Assembly: GCA_017472285.1 (NCBI GenBank)
Contig: JAFUQQ010000046.1
Span: 1-47,624 of the forward strand
DNA from: Clostridia bacterium
Lineage (GTDB): Bacteria; Bacillota; Clostridia; Oscillospirales; CAG-272
Direction of reading: 5' to 3'
Length of the DNA stretch: 47,624 bases
Shown: positions 7,814 through 15,268 of the stretch, piece after piece
Position numbering within the stretch: the first letter of the stretch is position 1
Layout: every line of letters starts with the position of its first letter
Notes under the pieces: model-generated
The model's database searches: none
Seen by the model: only the letters and a program-made list of their open reading frames with translations
What the model was told of the DNA's origin: nothing
Made by a program: the position numbers and the translations under genes

Positions 7814-9721
7814 ATGGAATTTTACGTAGATTCGGCAGACGTTGCCGTAATCGGCGCGGGACACGCGGGCTGTGAAGCCGCGCTTGCCGCCGCAAGAATG
7901 GGCGTAAAAACCATTCTTTTCACCATTTCCAACGACGCTGTCGCAAACATGCCGTGCAACCCTTCGATCGGCGGCACGGGCAAAGGACAGCTCGTTTTTG
8001 AGATCGATGCACTCGGTGGCGAGATGGGCAGAGCTGCCGACAAAGTTATGTTACAGGATCGTATGCTCAACGCGAGCAAAGGTCCGGCTGTCCATTCCAA
8101 ACGCATTCAGGCAGACCGTATGCTTTACCGCGATCTGATGAAAAAGACCATCGAACACACCGACAATCTTTCATTGATCCAAGCAGAGATCACAGATATC
8201 CGTCTGGATGAAAACGGCACTGTCAAAGAGGTCGTAACGGAGCTTGGTGCGGTATTTCACGTCAAAGCAGCGGTTATTTGCACGGGCACTTTTCTGGATT
8301 CTCGCGTTATCATCGGCGATTATACAGCTTCATCGGGTCCCGACGGGCTTCATGCGGCAAAAAATCTGACCGCAAACCTCGAAAGACTTGGAATCCGCAT
8401 CATGCGATTCAAAACGGGCACGCCGCCTCGTATTGACAGCCGCACGATCGATTATTCCAAATTGGAACGTCAGGACGGTGAAGAAAAGCCGACACCGTAC
8501 TCCGCAGACACAAAATTGGAAGATCTTGATGCACGTCCGAAGCTTCCCTGTTATATCGCTTATACGAATGAAAACACGCACGAGATCATCCGTCGGAATA
8601 TCGATCGCTCTCCTCTTTATTCGGGCGAGATCCACGGCATCGGTCCCCGTTATTGCCCCAGCATTGAAGACAAAGTCGTTCGTTTCCCCGATAAACACCG
8701 TCATCAGCTTTTCGTTGAACCGACAGGACTTGACACCAACGAGATGTATCTGCAAGGCTTCAGTTCATCTATGCCTGCCGACGTTCAGCTTCAGATGCTT
8801 CATTCCATCGTTGGATTTGAGAATGCCGTAACGATGCGTTCCGCTTACGCAATCGAATACGATTGCATCGATTCGACACAGCTTGATGCTTCACTCGGTT
8901 TCAAGAATATCGCGGGACTTTACGGCGCAGGGCAGTTCAACGGCACTTCGGGTTATGAAGAAGCCGCTGCACAAGGCTTGATTGCGGGCATGAATGCCGC
9001 ACTTTATATCAAAGGCAGAGCCCCCGTTATGCTCACGCGTGACAGTTCTTACATCGGAACACTAATCGATGATCTCGTTACGAAAGGCACAAATGAGCCG
9101 TATCGCATGATGACTTCCCGTTCGGAATACCGTTTATTACTCCGACAGGATAATGCAGATGCACGTCTTTCCAAGATCGGACACGATGCAGGGCTCCTTT
9201 CCGACGAAGCATACGAAAGATATCTCAAAAAAGCGGAAATGATCGCCACGGAAAAGGAAAGACTTGCAAAAATCGTTCTCCCCCCTTCCGAAAAAGTCAA
9301 CGGCTTGCTCACAAGCATCGGCGAAGTTCCGCTCAAAACAGGCATCCACATGGCAGACTTGCTCCGTCGCCCCGAAATCACTTATGAAGCCCTCGCTCCC
9401 GTCGATCCCGACCGTCCCGATCTTCCTAACGCTGTCATTTTTACCGTACAAACGGAGATCAAATACGAGGGTTATATCAAAAAACAACTCGCCGATGCGG
9501 AACGCTTCACAAAGCTTGAAAAGCGTTTACTCCCCGCCGATATCGATTACAAGACCATTACGGGACTTTCCACAGAAGCCGTCCAAAAGCTGAACAAACA
9601 CAAGCCATATTCCATCGGCGCGGCATCTCGTATCAGCGGTGTCAGTCCCGCGGATATTTCCGTATTGCTCATTTATCTCGACCTCAAAAACCGCAGAAGA
9701 ACAGAGGAGGATGACACATGA
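7814..9721 (+). CDS. mnmG: tRNA uridine-5-carboxymethylaminomethyl modification enzyme MnmG
   Basis: A 635-residue FAD enzyme that, with the GTPase MnmE, adds the carboxymethylaminomethyl group to U34 of tRNAs. The FAD dinucleotide motif is GAGHAG at residues 14-19; the family signatures CNPSIGGTGKGQL, GPAVHSKRIQADR and TGTFLD are present. Length is typical. No Shine-Dalgarno is visible; the region before ATG is the hairpin of repeat R3b. mnmE is not upstream as it is in many Firmicutes. The stop overlaps the rsmG start (ATGA at 9718-9721). Confidence 0.97.
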   Translation: MEFYVDSADVAVIGAGHAGCEAALAAARMGVKTILFTISNDAVANMPCNPSIGGTGKGQLVFEIDALGGEMGRAADKVMLQDRMLNASKGPAVHSKRIQADRMLYRDLMKKTIEHTDNLSLIQAEITDIRLDENGTVKEVVTELGAVFHVKAAVICTGTFLDSRVIIGDYTASSGPDGLHAAKNLTANLERLGIRIMRFKTGTPPRIDSRTIDYSKLERQDGEEKPTPYSADTKLEDLDARPKLPCYIAYTNENTHEIIRRNIDRSPLYSGEIHGIGPRYCPSIEDKVVRFPDKHRHQLFVEPTGLDTNEMYLQGFSSSMPADVQLQMLHSIVGFENAVTMRSAYAIEYDCIDSTQLDASLGFKNIAGLYGAGQFNGTSGYEEAAAQGLIAGMNAALYIKGRAPVMLTRDSSYIGTLIDDLVTKGTNEPYRMMTSRSEYRLLLRQDNADARLSKIGHDAGLLSDEAYERYLKKAEMIATEKERLAKIVLPPSEKVNGLLTSIGEVPLKTGIHMADLLRRPEITYEALAPVDPDRPDLPNAVIFTVQTEIKYEGYIKKQLADAERFTKLEKRLLPADIDYKTITGLSTEAVQKLNKHKPYSIGAASRISGVSPADISVLLIYLDLKNRRRTEEDDT

Positions 9722-10458
9722 CAAAGCAAGAATTTCTGATCGCTTGTGAAGAATCCTTCTCCAAAAACGGCATTTTCGAGTATGCAACACCCGAAAATTT
9801 AGAAAATTTTTATAATTTAACGATTTTCATGCTCGAAACCAACAAAAAAATGAATCTCACCGCCCTTCGCGATGAAAATTCTGTCATTTCAAGACACATT
9901 ACAGACTGTCTGCTCGCGGCAAAACATCTTCCAAAAGGCAAGATCAAAGTCCTCGATGTCGGCAGCGGTGGCGGCATGCCTTGTTTGCCGTTCGCCATCG
10001 TCCGCCCTGACATTGAGATCACCGCACTCGATGCAACAGCAAAGAAAACAGCATACATCGCAGCTGCCGCCGAGCATCTCGGACTCAAAAACGTACACAT
10101 TCTGACAGGCAGAGCCGAAGAACTCGGTGCGAACCCCAAGCACAGAGAAATGTTTGATGTTGTTTGCGCAAGAGCTGTTGCGGAGCTTCGTGTTCTGATG
10201 GAATGGTGCATACCGTTCTTGAAGAAAGACGGCATTTTTCTTTCCTTGAAAGGCAAAAACGCAGAAACCGAACTCACGAATGCGGCAAATGCCGTCAAGA
10301 AACTATCCTGTTCTTTGATTCTGAACGAGAAGCAAGAACTTATCGAAAGCGAAGAATCCGAAATCAGCGAAAGACACAATTTCGTTTTCAAGAAAGCAAA
10401 AAACACCGACAAACTCTACCCTCGCAGAAACGCCCAGATCATGAAAAATCCATTATAA
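9718..10458 (+). CDS. rsmG: 16S rRNA guanine-527 N7-methyltransferase RsmG
   Basis: A 246-residue class I SAM methyltransferase that makes m7G527 in 16S rRNA. The SAM loop is LDVGSGGGMP (residues 79-88), with the family motif NLTALRDENSVISRHITDCL before it and VCARAVAEL after it. It overlaps mnmG by four bases, an arrangement conserved across bacteria. The gene ends just before two parS sites; the first parS palindrome can act as its terminator. Confidence 0.96.
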   Translation: MTKQEFLIACEESFSKNGIFEYATPENLENFYNLTIFMLETNKKMNLTALRDENSVISRHITDCLLAAKHLPKGKIKVLDVGSGGGMPCLPFAIVRPDIEITALDATAKKTAYIAAAAEHLGLKNVHILTGRAEELGANPKHREMFDVVCARAVAELRVLMEWCIPFLKKDGIFLSLKGKNAETELTNAANAVKKLSCSLILNEKQELIESEESEISERHNFVFKKAKNTDKLYPRRNAQIMKNPL

Positions 10459-10459
10459 A

Positions 10460-10497
10460 ACAAAAGGCAATGTTCCACGTGGAACATTGCCTTTTGT
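10460..10497. promoter_or_regulatory. parS: parS site 1 inside a 38-bp perfect palindrome, also a possible rsmG terminator
   Basis: TGTTCCACGTGGAACA at 10471-10486 matches the ParB-binding consensus TGTTNCACGTGNAACA. The symmetry extends 11 bp on each side (ACAAAAGGCAA and its complement), giving a 38-bp perfect palindrome. As RNA it forms a 17-bp stem with an ACGT loop followed by a U-rich stretch, two bases after the rsmG stop. Confidence 0.92.
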
Positions 10498-10507
10498 TGT
10501 TTGATCT

Positions 10508-10527
10508 GATGTTCCACGTGGAACATC
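10508..10527. promoter_or_regulatory. parS: parS site 2
   Basis: The same 16-mer TGTTCCACGTGGAACA at 10510-10525 within a 20-bp perfect palindrome, 39 bp centre-to-centre from site 1. It lies about 33 bp upstream of the parA -35 box, so ParB or ParA-ParB complexes could affect parA transcription. Confidence 0.92.
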
Positions 10528-10558
10528 GGAAAAGTTTTTAAATTATCCATACGCAACC

Positions 10559-10587
10559 TTGACTTGCAGAAAACATCATGTTATAAT
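10559..10587 (+). promoter_or_regulatory. Sigma-A promoter of parA-parB
   Basis: TTGACT (10559-10564), 17-bp spacer, TATAAT (10582-10587). Transcription should begin near 10594. This excludes upstream in-frame start codons for parA and supports the TTG at 10636. Confidence 0.9.
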
Positions 10588-10635
10588 GAAATAAAAAGCA
10601 TATTTTTATCAAAAAATGAGAAAGCAGGTGAAAAC

Positions 10636-11397
10636 TTGGCAAAAATTATAGCATTCGCCAACCAAAAAGGCGGTGTCGGAAAAACGACTTCAGCAGTCAA
10701 CGTGGCATCCGCACTCGGAATCGCCAAAAAACGTGTTCTTTTGGTAGACTTCGACCCTCAGGGAAATGCCTCCAGCGGTGTCGGCATCCTTAAATCGCAG
10801 GTAAAACAGACCATTTATGATGTTTTGATTGGTCGCGCACAGATCGGTGATACCATCATGAAAACAGAATATAAAAACCTTGACGTGATCCCCTCCGGAC
10901 TCGACCTTGCCGCAGCAGAGCTCGAGCTTGCAGAATTGGATAATCGCCAAAACCGTTTGCGTGATCCTTTGAACGAGATCAAAGACAAATATGATTATAT
11001 CGTCATCGACTGTCCCCCGTCGCTCGGTATGCTGACCGTCAACGCATTGACCGCATCGGACGGTGTTGTCATTCCTATGCAATGCGAATATTTCGCATTG
11101 GAAGGACTTTCCCAGATGCTCATGACCGTCAAGCAGATCAAAAAGCTCTATAATCCTTCCCTTTCGCTTGCAGGTATTCTGATCACAATGTATAACGGCA
11201 GACTCAATCTCTCGATTCAGGTTTTAGAAGAATTGAAAAAGCATTACGCAGATAAGCTTTTCTCCACAAACGTAACGAGAAGCGTCCGCCTGAGCGAAGC
11301 CCCCAGCTATGGCGCGCCGATTCAATATTATGATAAAAACAACAAAGGCGCGAAAGAATACAAGAAGATTACGGAAGAAATCTTAGAACGTATTTGA
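10636..11397 (+). CDS. parA: Chromosome partitioning ATPase ParA (Soj)
   Basis: A 253-254 residue deviant-Walker ATPase that acts with ParB-parS in origin segregation and, in Firmicutes, modulates DnaA. The deviant Walker A motif is KGGVGKTT (residues 11-18 from the chosen start), followed by DFDPQGNASSG and the Walker B-like YIVIDCPPSLG. I place the start at a TTG (10636): AGGTGA lies five bases upstream and the protein then begins AKIIAFANQKGGVGKT, as Soj proteins do. A longer frame to 10564 would begin inside the promoter. It forms an operon with parB (22-base gap). Confidence 0.95.
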   Translation: MAKIIAFANQKGGVGKTTSAVNVASALGIAKKRVLLVDFDPQGNASSGVGILKSQVKQTIYDVLIGRAQIGDTIMKTEYKNLDVIPSGLDLAAAELELAELDNRQNRLRDPLNEIKDKYDYIVIDCPPSLGMLTVNALTASDGVVIPMQCEYFALEGLSQMLMTVKQIKKLYNPSLSLAGILITMYNGRLNLSIQVLEELKKHYADKLFSTNVTRSVRLSEAPSYGAPIQYYDKNNKGAKEYKKITEEILERI

Positions 11398-11419
11398 TGT
11401 ACTTGAAAGGAGTAAGACT

Positions 11420-12301
11420 ATGCAAAAGAAAAAAGCCCTTGGCAGAGGCTTGGATGCGATTCTTGTCGATACGTATACGGCAGATACTGCCGATACGAAC
11501 GGCATCACGATGGTACGCATCAGCGACGTTGAACCGAACACCGCGCAACCCCGAAAAGCCTTTGATTCCGAAGAACTTGAAGCGCTTTCCGAATCCATCA
11601 GCCTTTACGGCATGATCCAACCGATCACCGTCCGTATGATCGGCAGTATGTATCAGATCGTAACGGGCGAACGCCGTTGGCGTGCCGCAAGAATGGCGGG
11701 TCTTTCCGAAGTTCCCGTGATCGTCATCACTGCCGACGATAAAAAAGCGGCAGAACTCGCGCTCGTTGAAAACATCCAAAGAAGCGACCTTAATCCGATC
11801 GAAGAAGCGCTCGGCTTTTCCGCTTTGATCGAAGAACACGGTCTGACACAGGAAGAAGCCGCAAAACGCATCGGCAAGAGCCGTTCCGCCGTTACAAACT
11901 CCCTACGCCTTCTGAATCTGCCCGAATCCGTGCGTAAAATGATCGAAACAGGCGATCTTTCCACAGGTCATGCAAAAGTATTACTCGGCATTTCCGATGC
12001 CGCAACGCTTGAAAAGACCGCCGTACAGGTCGTTTCCCGCGATCTTTCCGTTCGTGACACGGAAAAATTGGTTAAAAAGATCGAAGAAGCCGCAAACACC
12101 CCGCAGGAAGAAGTCAAAATCGTACATGATGTCGATCACACGCGCGCTTTGGAAGTTCTTGTTGAAAAAGCGCTCGGCAGAACGATCAAAATCAACGAAA
12201 AAGGCAAGAATCATGCCATCACCATCGGATATTCCGACAACGAAGACCTCGAAAAACTTCTGAAGCTCCTCTGCGGAGAATCCTTTTTCGATCAAATTTA
12301 A
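11420..12301 (+). CDS. parB: Chromosome partitioning protein ParB (Spo0J)
   Basis: A 293-residue ParB. The N terminus KKKALGRGLDAIL is the usual ParA-stimulating region. The CTP-binding domain contains GERRWRA at residues 83-89 and the ENIQRSDLNPIEEA box, and the helix-turn-helix region (TQEEAAKRIGKSRSAVTNSLRLL) recognises parS. The C-terminal part is the dimerisation domain. An AAAGGAG ribosome site precedes the ATG. The two parS sites 0.9 kb upstream are its expected loading sites. Confidence 0.97.
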   Translation: MQKKKALGRGLDAILVDTYTADTADTNGITMVRISDVEPNTAQPRKAFDSEELEALSESISLYGMIQPITVRMIGSMYQIVTGERRWRAARMAGLSEVPVIVITADDKKAAELALVENIQRSDLNPIEEALGFSALIEEHGLTQEEAAKRIGKSRSAVTNSLRLLNLPESVRKMIETGDLSTGHAKVLLGISDAATLEKTAVQVVSRDLSVRDTEKLVKKIEEAANTPQEEVKIVHDVDHTRALEVLVEKALGRTIKINEKGKNHAITIGYSDNEDLEKLLKLLCGESFFDQI

Positions 12302-12319
12302 AGAAAGGTATGAAAGCAT

Positions 12320-12793
12320 ATGAATCTGCTTGAACTCGTCGATCTTTACCGATCCAAACCCACCGCGCAAGTCAATCTGCAATTTATTGTCTGGGCGGTC
12401 GTAATCGGTTTCATCATTTCCTTTTTCGCCATTTATTACAAAAGACGCGTCATCGGCTCGTTTGTCCGCGCGATCCGCAACGCCGAAGCCGTTGATCTTG
12501 AATCCGCCAAGACCTTGGCTGAACTCGATCAGGAAGATAATATCAGCGCAATCGCCGCAATCCGCAAATCATCTTCCCTGCGCCGTTTGATCACCGTTTA
12601 CAACGAAGGAGAAGAAGCAACCGGCAAAGACCGCGTGAAAATCGATGAAAATACTCGTTTCTATATCACGGAAGAATGTGAAACACGCTCCCGTGTGCAG
12701 TACGGCAATGAAAACGAACCCCTTTGGCCGCTGATCCTCGGCTCTCTCGCCATGATTGGCATTGGTATTGTTGCATTCTTTATCGGTAAATAA
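12320..12793 (+). CDS. Small membrane protein of the parAB operon, unknown function
   Basis: A 157-residue protein I do not recognise. It has one transmembrane segment at about residues 22-41 (VNLQFIVWAVVIGFIISFFAIYY begins it) and a second at the C terminus (about 136-155). The 90 or so residues between them are charged and likely form one cytoplasmic or extracellular domain. It starts 18 bases after parB with an AAAGAAAGG ribosome site and ends at a strong terminator, so it is the last gene of the parA-parB transcript. A role linked to chromosome segregation is possible only by context. Confidence 0.8.
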   Translation: MNLLELVDLYRSKPTAQVNLQFIVWAVVIGFIISFFAIYYKRRVIGSFVRAIRNAEAVDLESAKTLAELDQEDNISAIAAIRKSSSLRRLITVYNEGEEATGKDRVKIDENTRFYITEECETRSRVQYGNENEPLWPLILGSLAMIGIGIVAFFIGK

Positions 12794-12819
12794 AAAAGGA
12801 GGCTTTCGCCTCCTTTTTT
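12793..12819. terminator. Bidirectional terminator between convergent genes
   Basis: GGAGGC and GCCTCC form a short GC stem with a four-base loop, flanked by six A on the left and six T on the right. It can stop the parAB transcript on the plus strand and the lipoprotein transcript (12826-13977) on the minus strand. Confidence 0.88.
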
Positions 12820-12825
12820 ATTTTA

Positions 12826-13977
12826 TTAAAGTGATGTGTAAAGATACTGAACGTCGTATTTTTCATGCAATTCGTTCGTATAATCGATCAGGCTCTGCTG
12901 AAGCTTTTCTTCCAAAACGTACAGGAACAATTCGTTTTTCACATCGTCAAACGAATCAAAATAAGTTTCCTCAGAAACAGCATCCAAACGGACGATTGCA
13001 TAACCGATAAAGTTTTTGATCGGCTTTGCATAAACTGTACCTTCTTCGAGATTCTGAAGTGCGTAATAGGTTTCAGCCTCAAAACATTCCGCTACCCAAT
13101 GCATATAATTTGCATACTGCTGAGAATTTTTGTCAGCCTCAGGATCTCTGTCAGCATAAACATTTTCCATCTCAGCCAAAAGAGCATCAAACTGTTCCTT
13201 TGTCTGAACGAGAGGCATATCTTCATAGGAAGTAAAATCGCTACCGTTGTAAATCGTTGCCTTGTTGTAGCCGTCTTTCGCAGTATATTTCGCGAGGAGT
13301 TCATTCTTCGCATCTTCGAGCGTAAGTGTACCTGCAGCAATCTTATTGATATATTCCTGCGCTTCCGCTTCCGCTGTAGCACATTCCGTTTCGTCCGTGA
13401 TATCCTTGACCTCACGGAAAATCATCGTCCATTCATAGCCCGCGGGATGATAATAATCGCTCGCGTGAAGATTCATATACTTTCTCATTTCTTCTTCGCT
13501 AACGGTGATATCATCTTTCACCTGATTGAAGTACATATCTGTCAGGATATATCTGCGAACTTCTTCTTTCAAGAAATATTCAGATACTCCGTAATCCTCC
13601 ATCCAAGCTTGATAGCCGCCTTCATAAGATTCTTCAATACCTTCTTTTTCTTGTTCGTATCTTGCTTTAACGGCTTTTTCATCAACCTCGATACCTTTTT
13701 CATTGAAATCGAGCTCAATGATCTTAAATTGTACGTAGGTACCGATGGATTCACCCATCATGATCTTCATTTCTTCCGTGGTAGTCTGTTGGTTCATTTT
13801 TCTTGACAGTGTATAATTGATAATATCCTGCAATTCGGATTCATAAACGGGTGTACCGTTATAGATAACCATGATATCGCCTTCTTTTTTCGGTCCGTCC
13901 TTCTTGCAGGAAACGAAAATGCCCGCAAGCATGGAAACCGCCAAAAGAAGAGATACAATTTTCATAAAACGTCTCAT
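12826..13977 (-). CDS. PrsA/SurA-like lipoprotein (putative extracellular foldase)
   Basis: A 383-residue secreted lipoprotein. Residues 1-24 form a signal peptide with a lipobox-type end at Cys24 (GIFVSC). The body resembles the N-terminal helical domain of SurA/PrsA foldases: a first segment in which GTPVYESELQ replaces the usual VNGxxITxxE, long charged helices, and the EEEMRKYMNLHASDYYHP segment that precedes a parvulin domain. The parvulin signature itself is not clear, so peptidyl-prolyl isomerase activity is inferred only. AAAGGAAA lies upstream of the ATG at 13977. Expected location is the outer face of the membrane. Confidence 0.75.
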   Translation of the reverse strand: MRRFMKIVSLLLAVSMLAGIFVSCKKDGPKKEGDIMVIYNGTPVYESELQDIINYTLSRKMNQQTTTEEMKIMMGESIGTYVQFKIIELDFNEKGIEVDEKAVKARYEQEKEGIEESYEGGYQAWMEDYGVSEYFLKEEVRRYILTDMYFNQVKDDITVSEEEMRKYMNLHASDYYHPAGYEWTMIFREVKDITDETECATAEAEAQEYINKIAAGTLTLEDAKNELLAKYTAKDGYNKATIYNGSDFTSYEDMPLVQTKEQFDALLAEMENVYADRDPEADKNSQQYANYMHWVAECFEAETYYALQNLEEGTVYAKPIKNFIGYAIVRLDAVSEETYFDSFDDVKNELFLYVLEEKLQQSLIDYTNELHEKYDVQYLYTSL

Positions 13978-14020
13978 TTTGAATGATTTCCTTTCAATAT
14001 TTCATTTTTTTATAAACTCA

Positions 14021-14049
14021 CAAAAAGCCGTCTTTATGGACGGCTTTTG
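14021..14049 (-). terminator. Terminator of the CD1247-type gene
   Basis: AAAAGCCGTC pairs with GACGGCTTTT around a six-base loop and is followed on the minus strand by TTTTTGTGAG. It lies 12 bases past the stop of the gene ending at 14061. Confidence 0.85.
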
Positions 14050-14060
14050 CAAATTTTCAA

Positions 14061-14498
14061 TTAGTCGTGATGGCAGCAGCTACATTCTTCTTCATCGTCA
14101 TCTTCGTCACAGCAATCACAGATGCAAGTGAATTCCGCGCCGCAGTTAGGACATTCAACGTGATCGAGATCTGTGTCTTCGTCGATGCAGATGGTATCGC
14201 CGCAGCCGGGGCATTCCACTTCAACGAAATCGTCATCGCAGTCGCAGCAATCGCAATCGTCATCGTCGCAATCGCAGCAGTCGCAATCGTCTTCGCCATA
14301 GAATTCTTCTTCGAGCATACCGAGATCTTCGTCGATTTCTTCGATGTAATCACCGAGGGTATCAACGTCTTCATTGAGAGCGGAGATTTCTTTTGCGATA
14401 TCGCCGAGAACGTCGAGGATCGCATTTACAATCTTATCGTCTACGTTAAGACCTTCTGCAAGACCTTTGATGTATGCAACTTTTTCAGAAATGTTCAT
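14061..14498 (-). CDS. CD1247-type protein with Asp/Cys-rich zinc-ribbon tail
   Basis: A 145-residue protein. Residues 1-65 match the CD1247 N-terminal domain (starts MNISEKVAYIKGLAEGL, then a helical stretch DVDTLGDYIEEIDEDLG). Residues 68-88 are almost only Asp and Cys, encoded by a 30-base tandem repeat. Then comes a zinc-ribbon (VECPGCGDTICIDED ... VECPNCGAEFTC) and a second Cys/Asp/Glu-rich end finishing in CSCCHHD. The protein carries far more Cys than a single zinc-ribbon needs, so extra metal binding is plausible. The function of the family is unknown. It follows efp with the same orientation, as in other Clostridia. The start has AAAGGATG upstream. Confidence 0.88.
   Translation of the reverse strand: MNISEKVAYIKGLAEGLNVDDKIVNAILDVLGDIAKEISALNEDVDTLGDYIEEIDEDLGMLEEEFYGEDDCDCCDCDDDDCDCCDCDDDFVEVECPGCGDTICIDEDTDLDHVECPNCGAEFTCICDCCDEDDDEEECSCCHHD
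14231..14290 (-). repeat. In-gene 30-base tandem duplication coding DDCDCCDCDD twice
   Basis: Two adjacent 30-base units (14231-14260 and 14261-14290) encode the same ten-residue Asp/Cys unit. The differences are mostly synonymous, so the duplication is not brand new and the amino-acid pattern appears to have been kept. Confidence 0.85.
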
Positions 14499-14523
14499 TT
14501 GTATTCATCCTTTCTTTATCGCA

Positions 14524-14554
14524 CAACAAAATGGAAATATTTTCCATTTTGTTG
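14524..14554. repeat. 14-bp perfect inverted repeat between efp and the CD1247-type gene
   Basis: CAACAAAATGGAAA and its complement flank a three-base loop. It is AT-rich with no T run on the minus strand, so a weak terminator or attenuator of efp readthrough, or a protein site just upstream of the next gene, are both possible. Confidence 0.6.
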
Positions 14555-14589
14555 AAAAATTTCGGATTTCCAAATATCAATGAAAGAAA

Positions 14590-15147
14590 TTAAGCTCTTT
14601 CGAGATATTCGCCTGTTCTGGTGTCGATACGGATCACTGTACCGTTATCGATGAAAAGCGGAACCTTGATAACAGCGCCTGTTTCGAGAGTTGCGGGCTT
14701 ACCTGTGTTGGTAGCGGTGTTGCCCTTGAAACCGGGTTCTGTGGAAACAACTTCGAGTTCAACGAACATGGGGGGTTCTACGCTGAATACGTTGCCCTTG
14801 TAGGAAACAAGACGGCACATCATTTCTTCCTTAACGAACTTGAAGTTTTCGGGAAGAAGGTCAGCGGAAACGGGAACCTGATCGTAAGTTTCCATATCCA
14901 TGAAGTAGTAAAGGTCTCCATCGTTGTAGCTGTACTGCATATCGCGTCTTTCAACGACTGCGGGCGGGAACTTATCGGTGGGGTTGAATGTTGTTTCGGT
15001 TACAGCGCCGGAGATGACGTTGCGGAGCTTGGTACGAACGAAAGCCGCGCCCTTACCGGGTTTAACGTGCTGGAATTCGATAACCTGCATTACGTTGCCA
15101 TCCATTTCAAATGTTACGCCATTTTTAAAATCGCCTGCGATTACCAT
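14590..15147 (-). CDS. efp: Translation elongation factor P
   Basis: A 185-residue EF-P, which binds between the ribosomal P and E sites and relieves stalling at proline runs. The tip loop is [14 protein letters not shown], with Lys32 at the position modified in other bacteria; no modification gene is seen nearby. Three beta-barrel domains fit the length, and the C-terminal signature region [12 protein letters not shown] is present. A GGAGG ribosome site and a clear promoter lie upstream. Confidence 0.97.
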   Translation of the reverse strand: MVIAGDFKNGVTFEMDGNVMQVIEFQHVKPGKGAAFVRTKLRNVISGAVTETTFNPTDKFPPAVVERRDMQYSYNDGDLYYFMDMETYDQVPVSADLLPENFKFVKEEMMCRLVSYKGNVFSVEPPMFVELEVVSTEPGFKGNTATNTGKPATLETGAVIKVPLFIDNGTVIRIDTRTGEYLERA

Positions 15148-15204
15148 AATAAAATACCTCCAAAAAGTATAGTGTCAAAAATTAAATATTGTTAATCAAT
15201 TTAT

Positions 15205-15233
15205 ATTATAACGGAAAACTCTGAAAATATCAA
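15205..15233 (-). promoter_or_regulatory. Sigma-A promoter of efp
   Basis: On the minus strand TTGATA (15233-15228) and TATAAT (15210-15205) are 17 bp apart, about 50 bases upstream of the efp ATG. Confidence 0.85.
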
Positions 15234-15268
15234 GTGTTTTTTGATATTTTATCATCATTTTTAAATAT

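Noticed and set aside
10543..10551. TTATCCATA near parA as a DnaA box
   Set aside because: It is a single copy with one mismatch, and the boxes in the origin here have the form TTTTCCACA.
10564..10635. A longer ParA starting at the TTG at 10564
   Set aside because: This codon lies inside the -35/-10 promoter, so it would not be transcribed. The TTG at 10636 has a well-spaced ribosome site.
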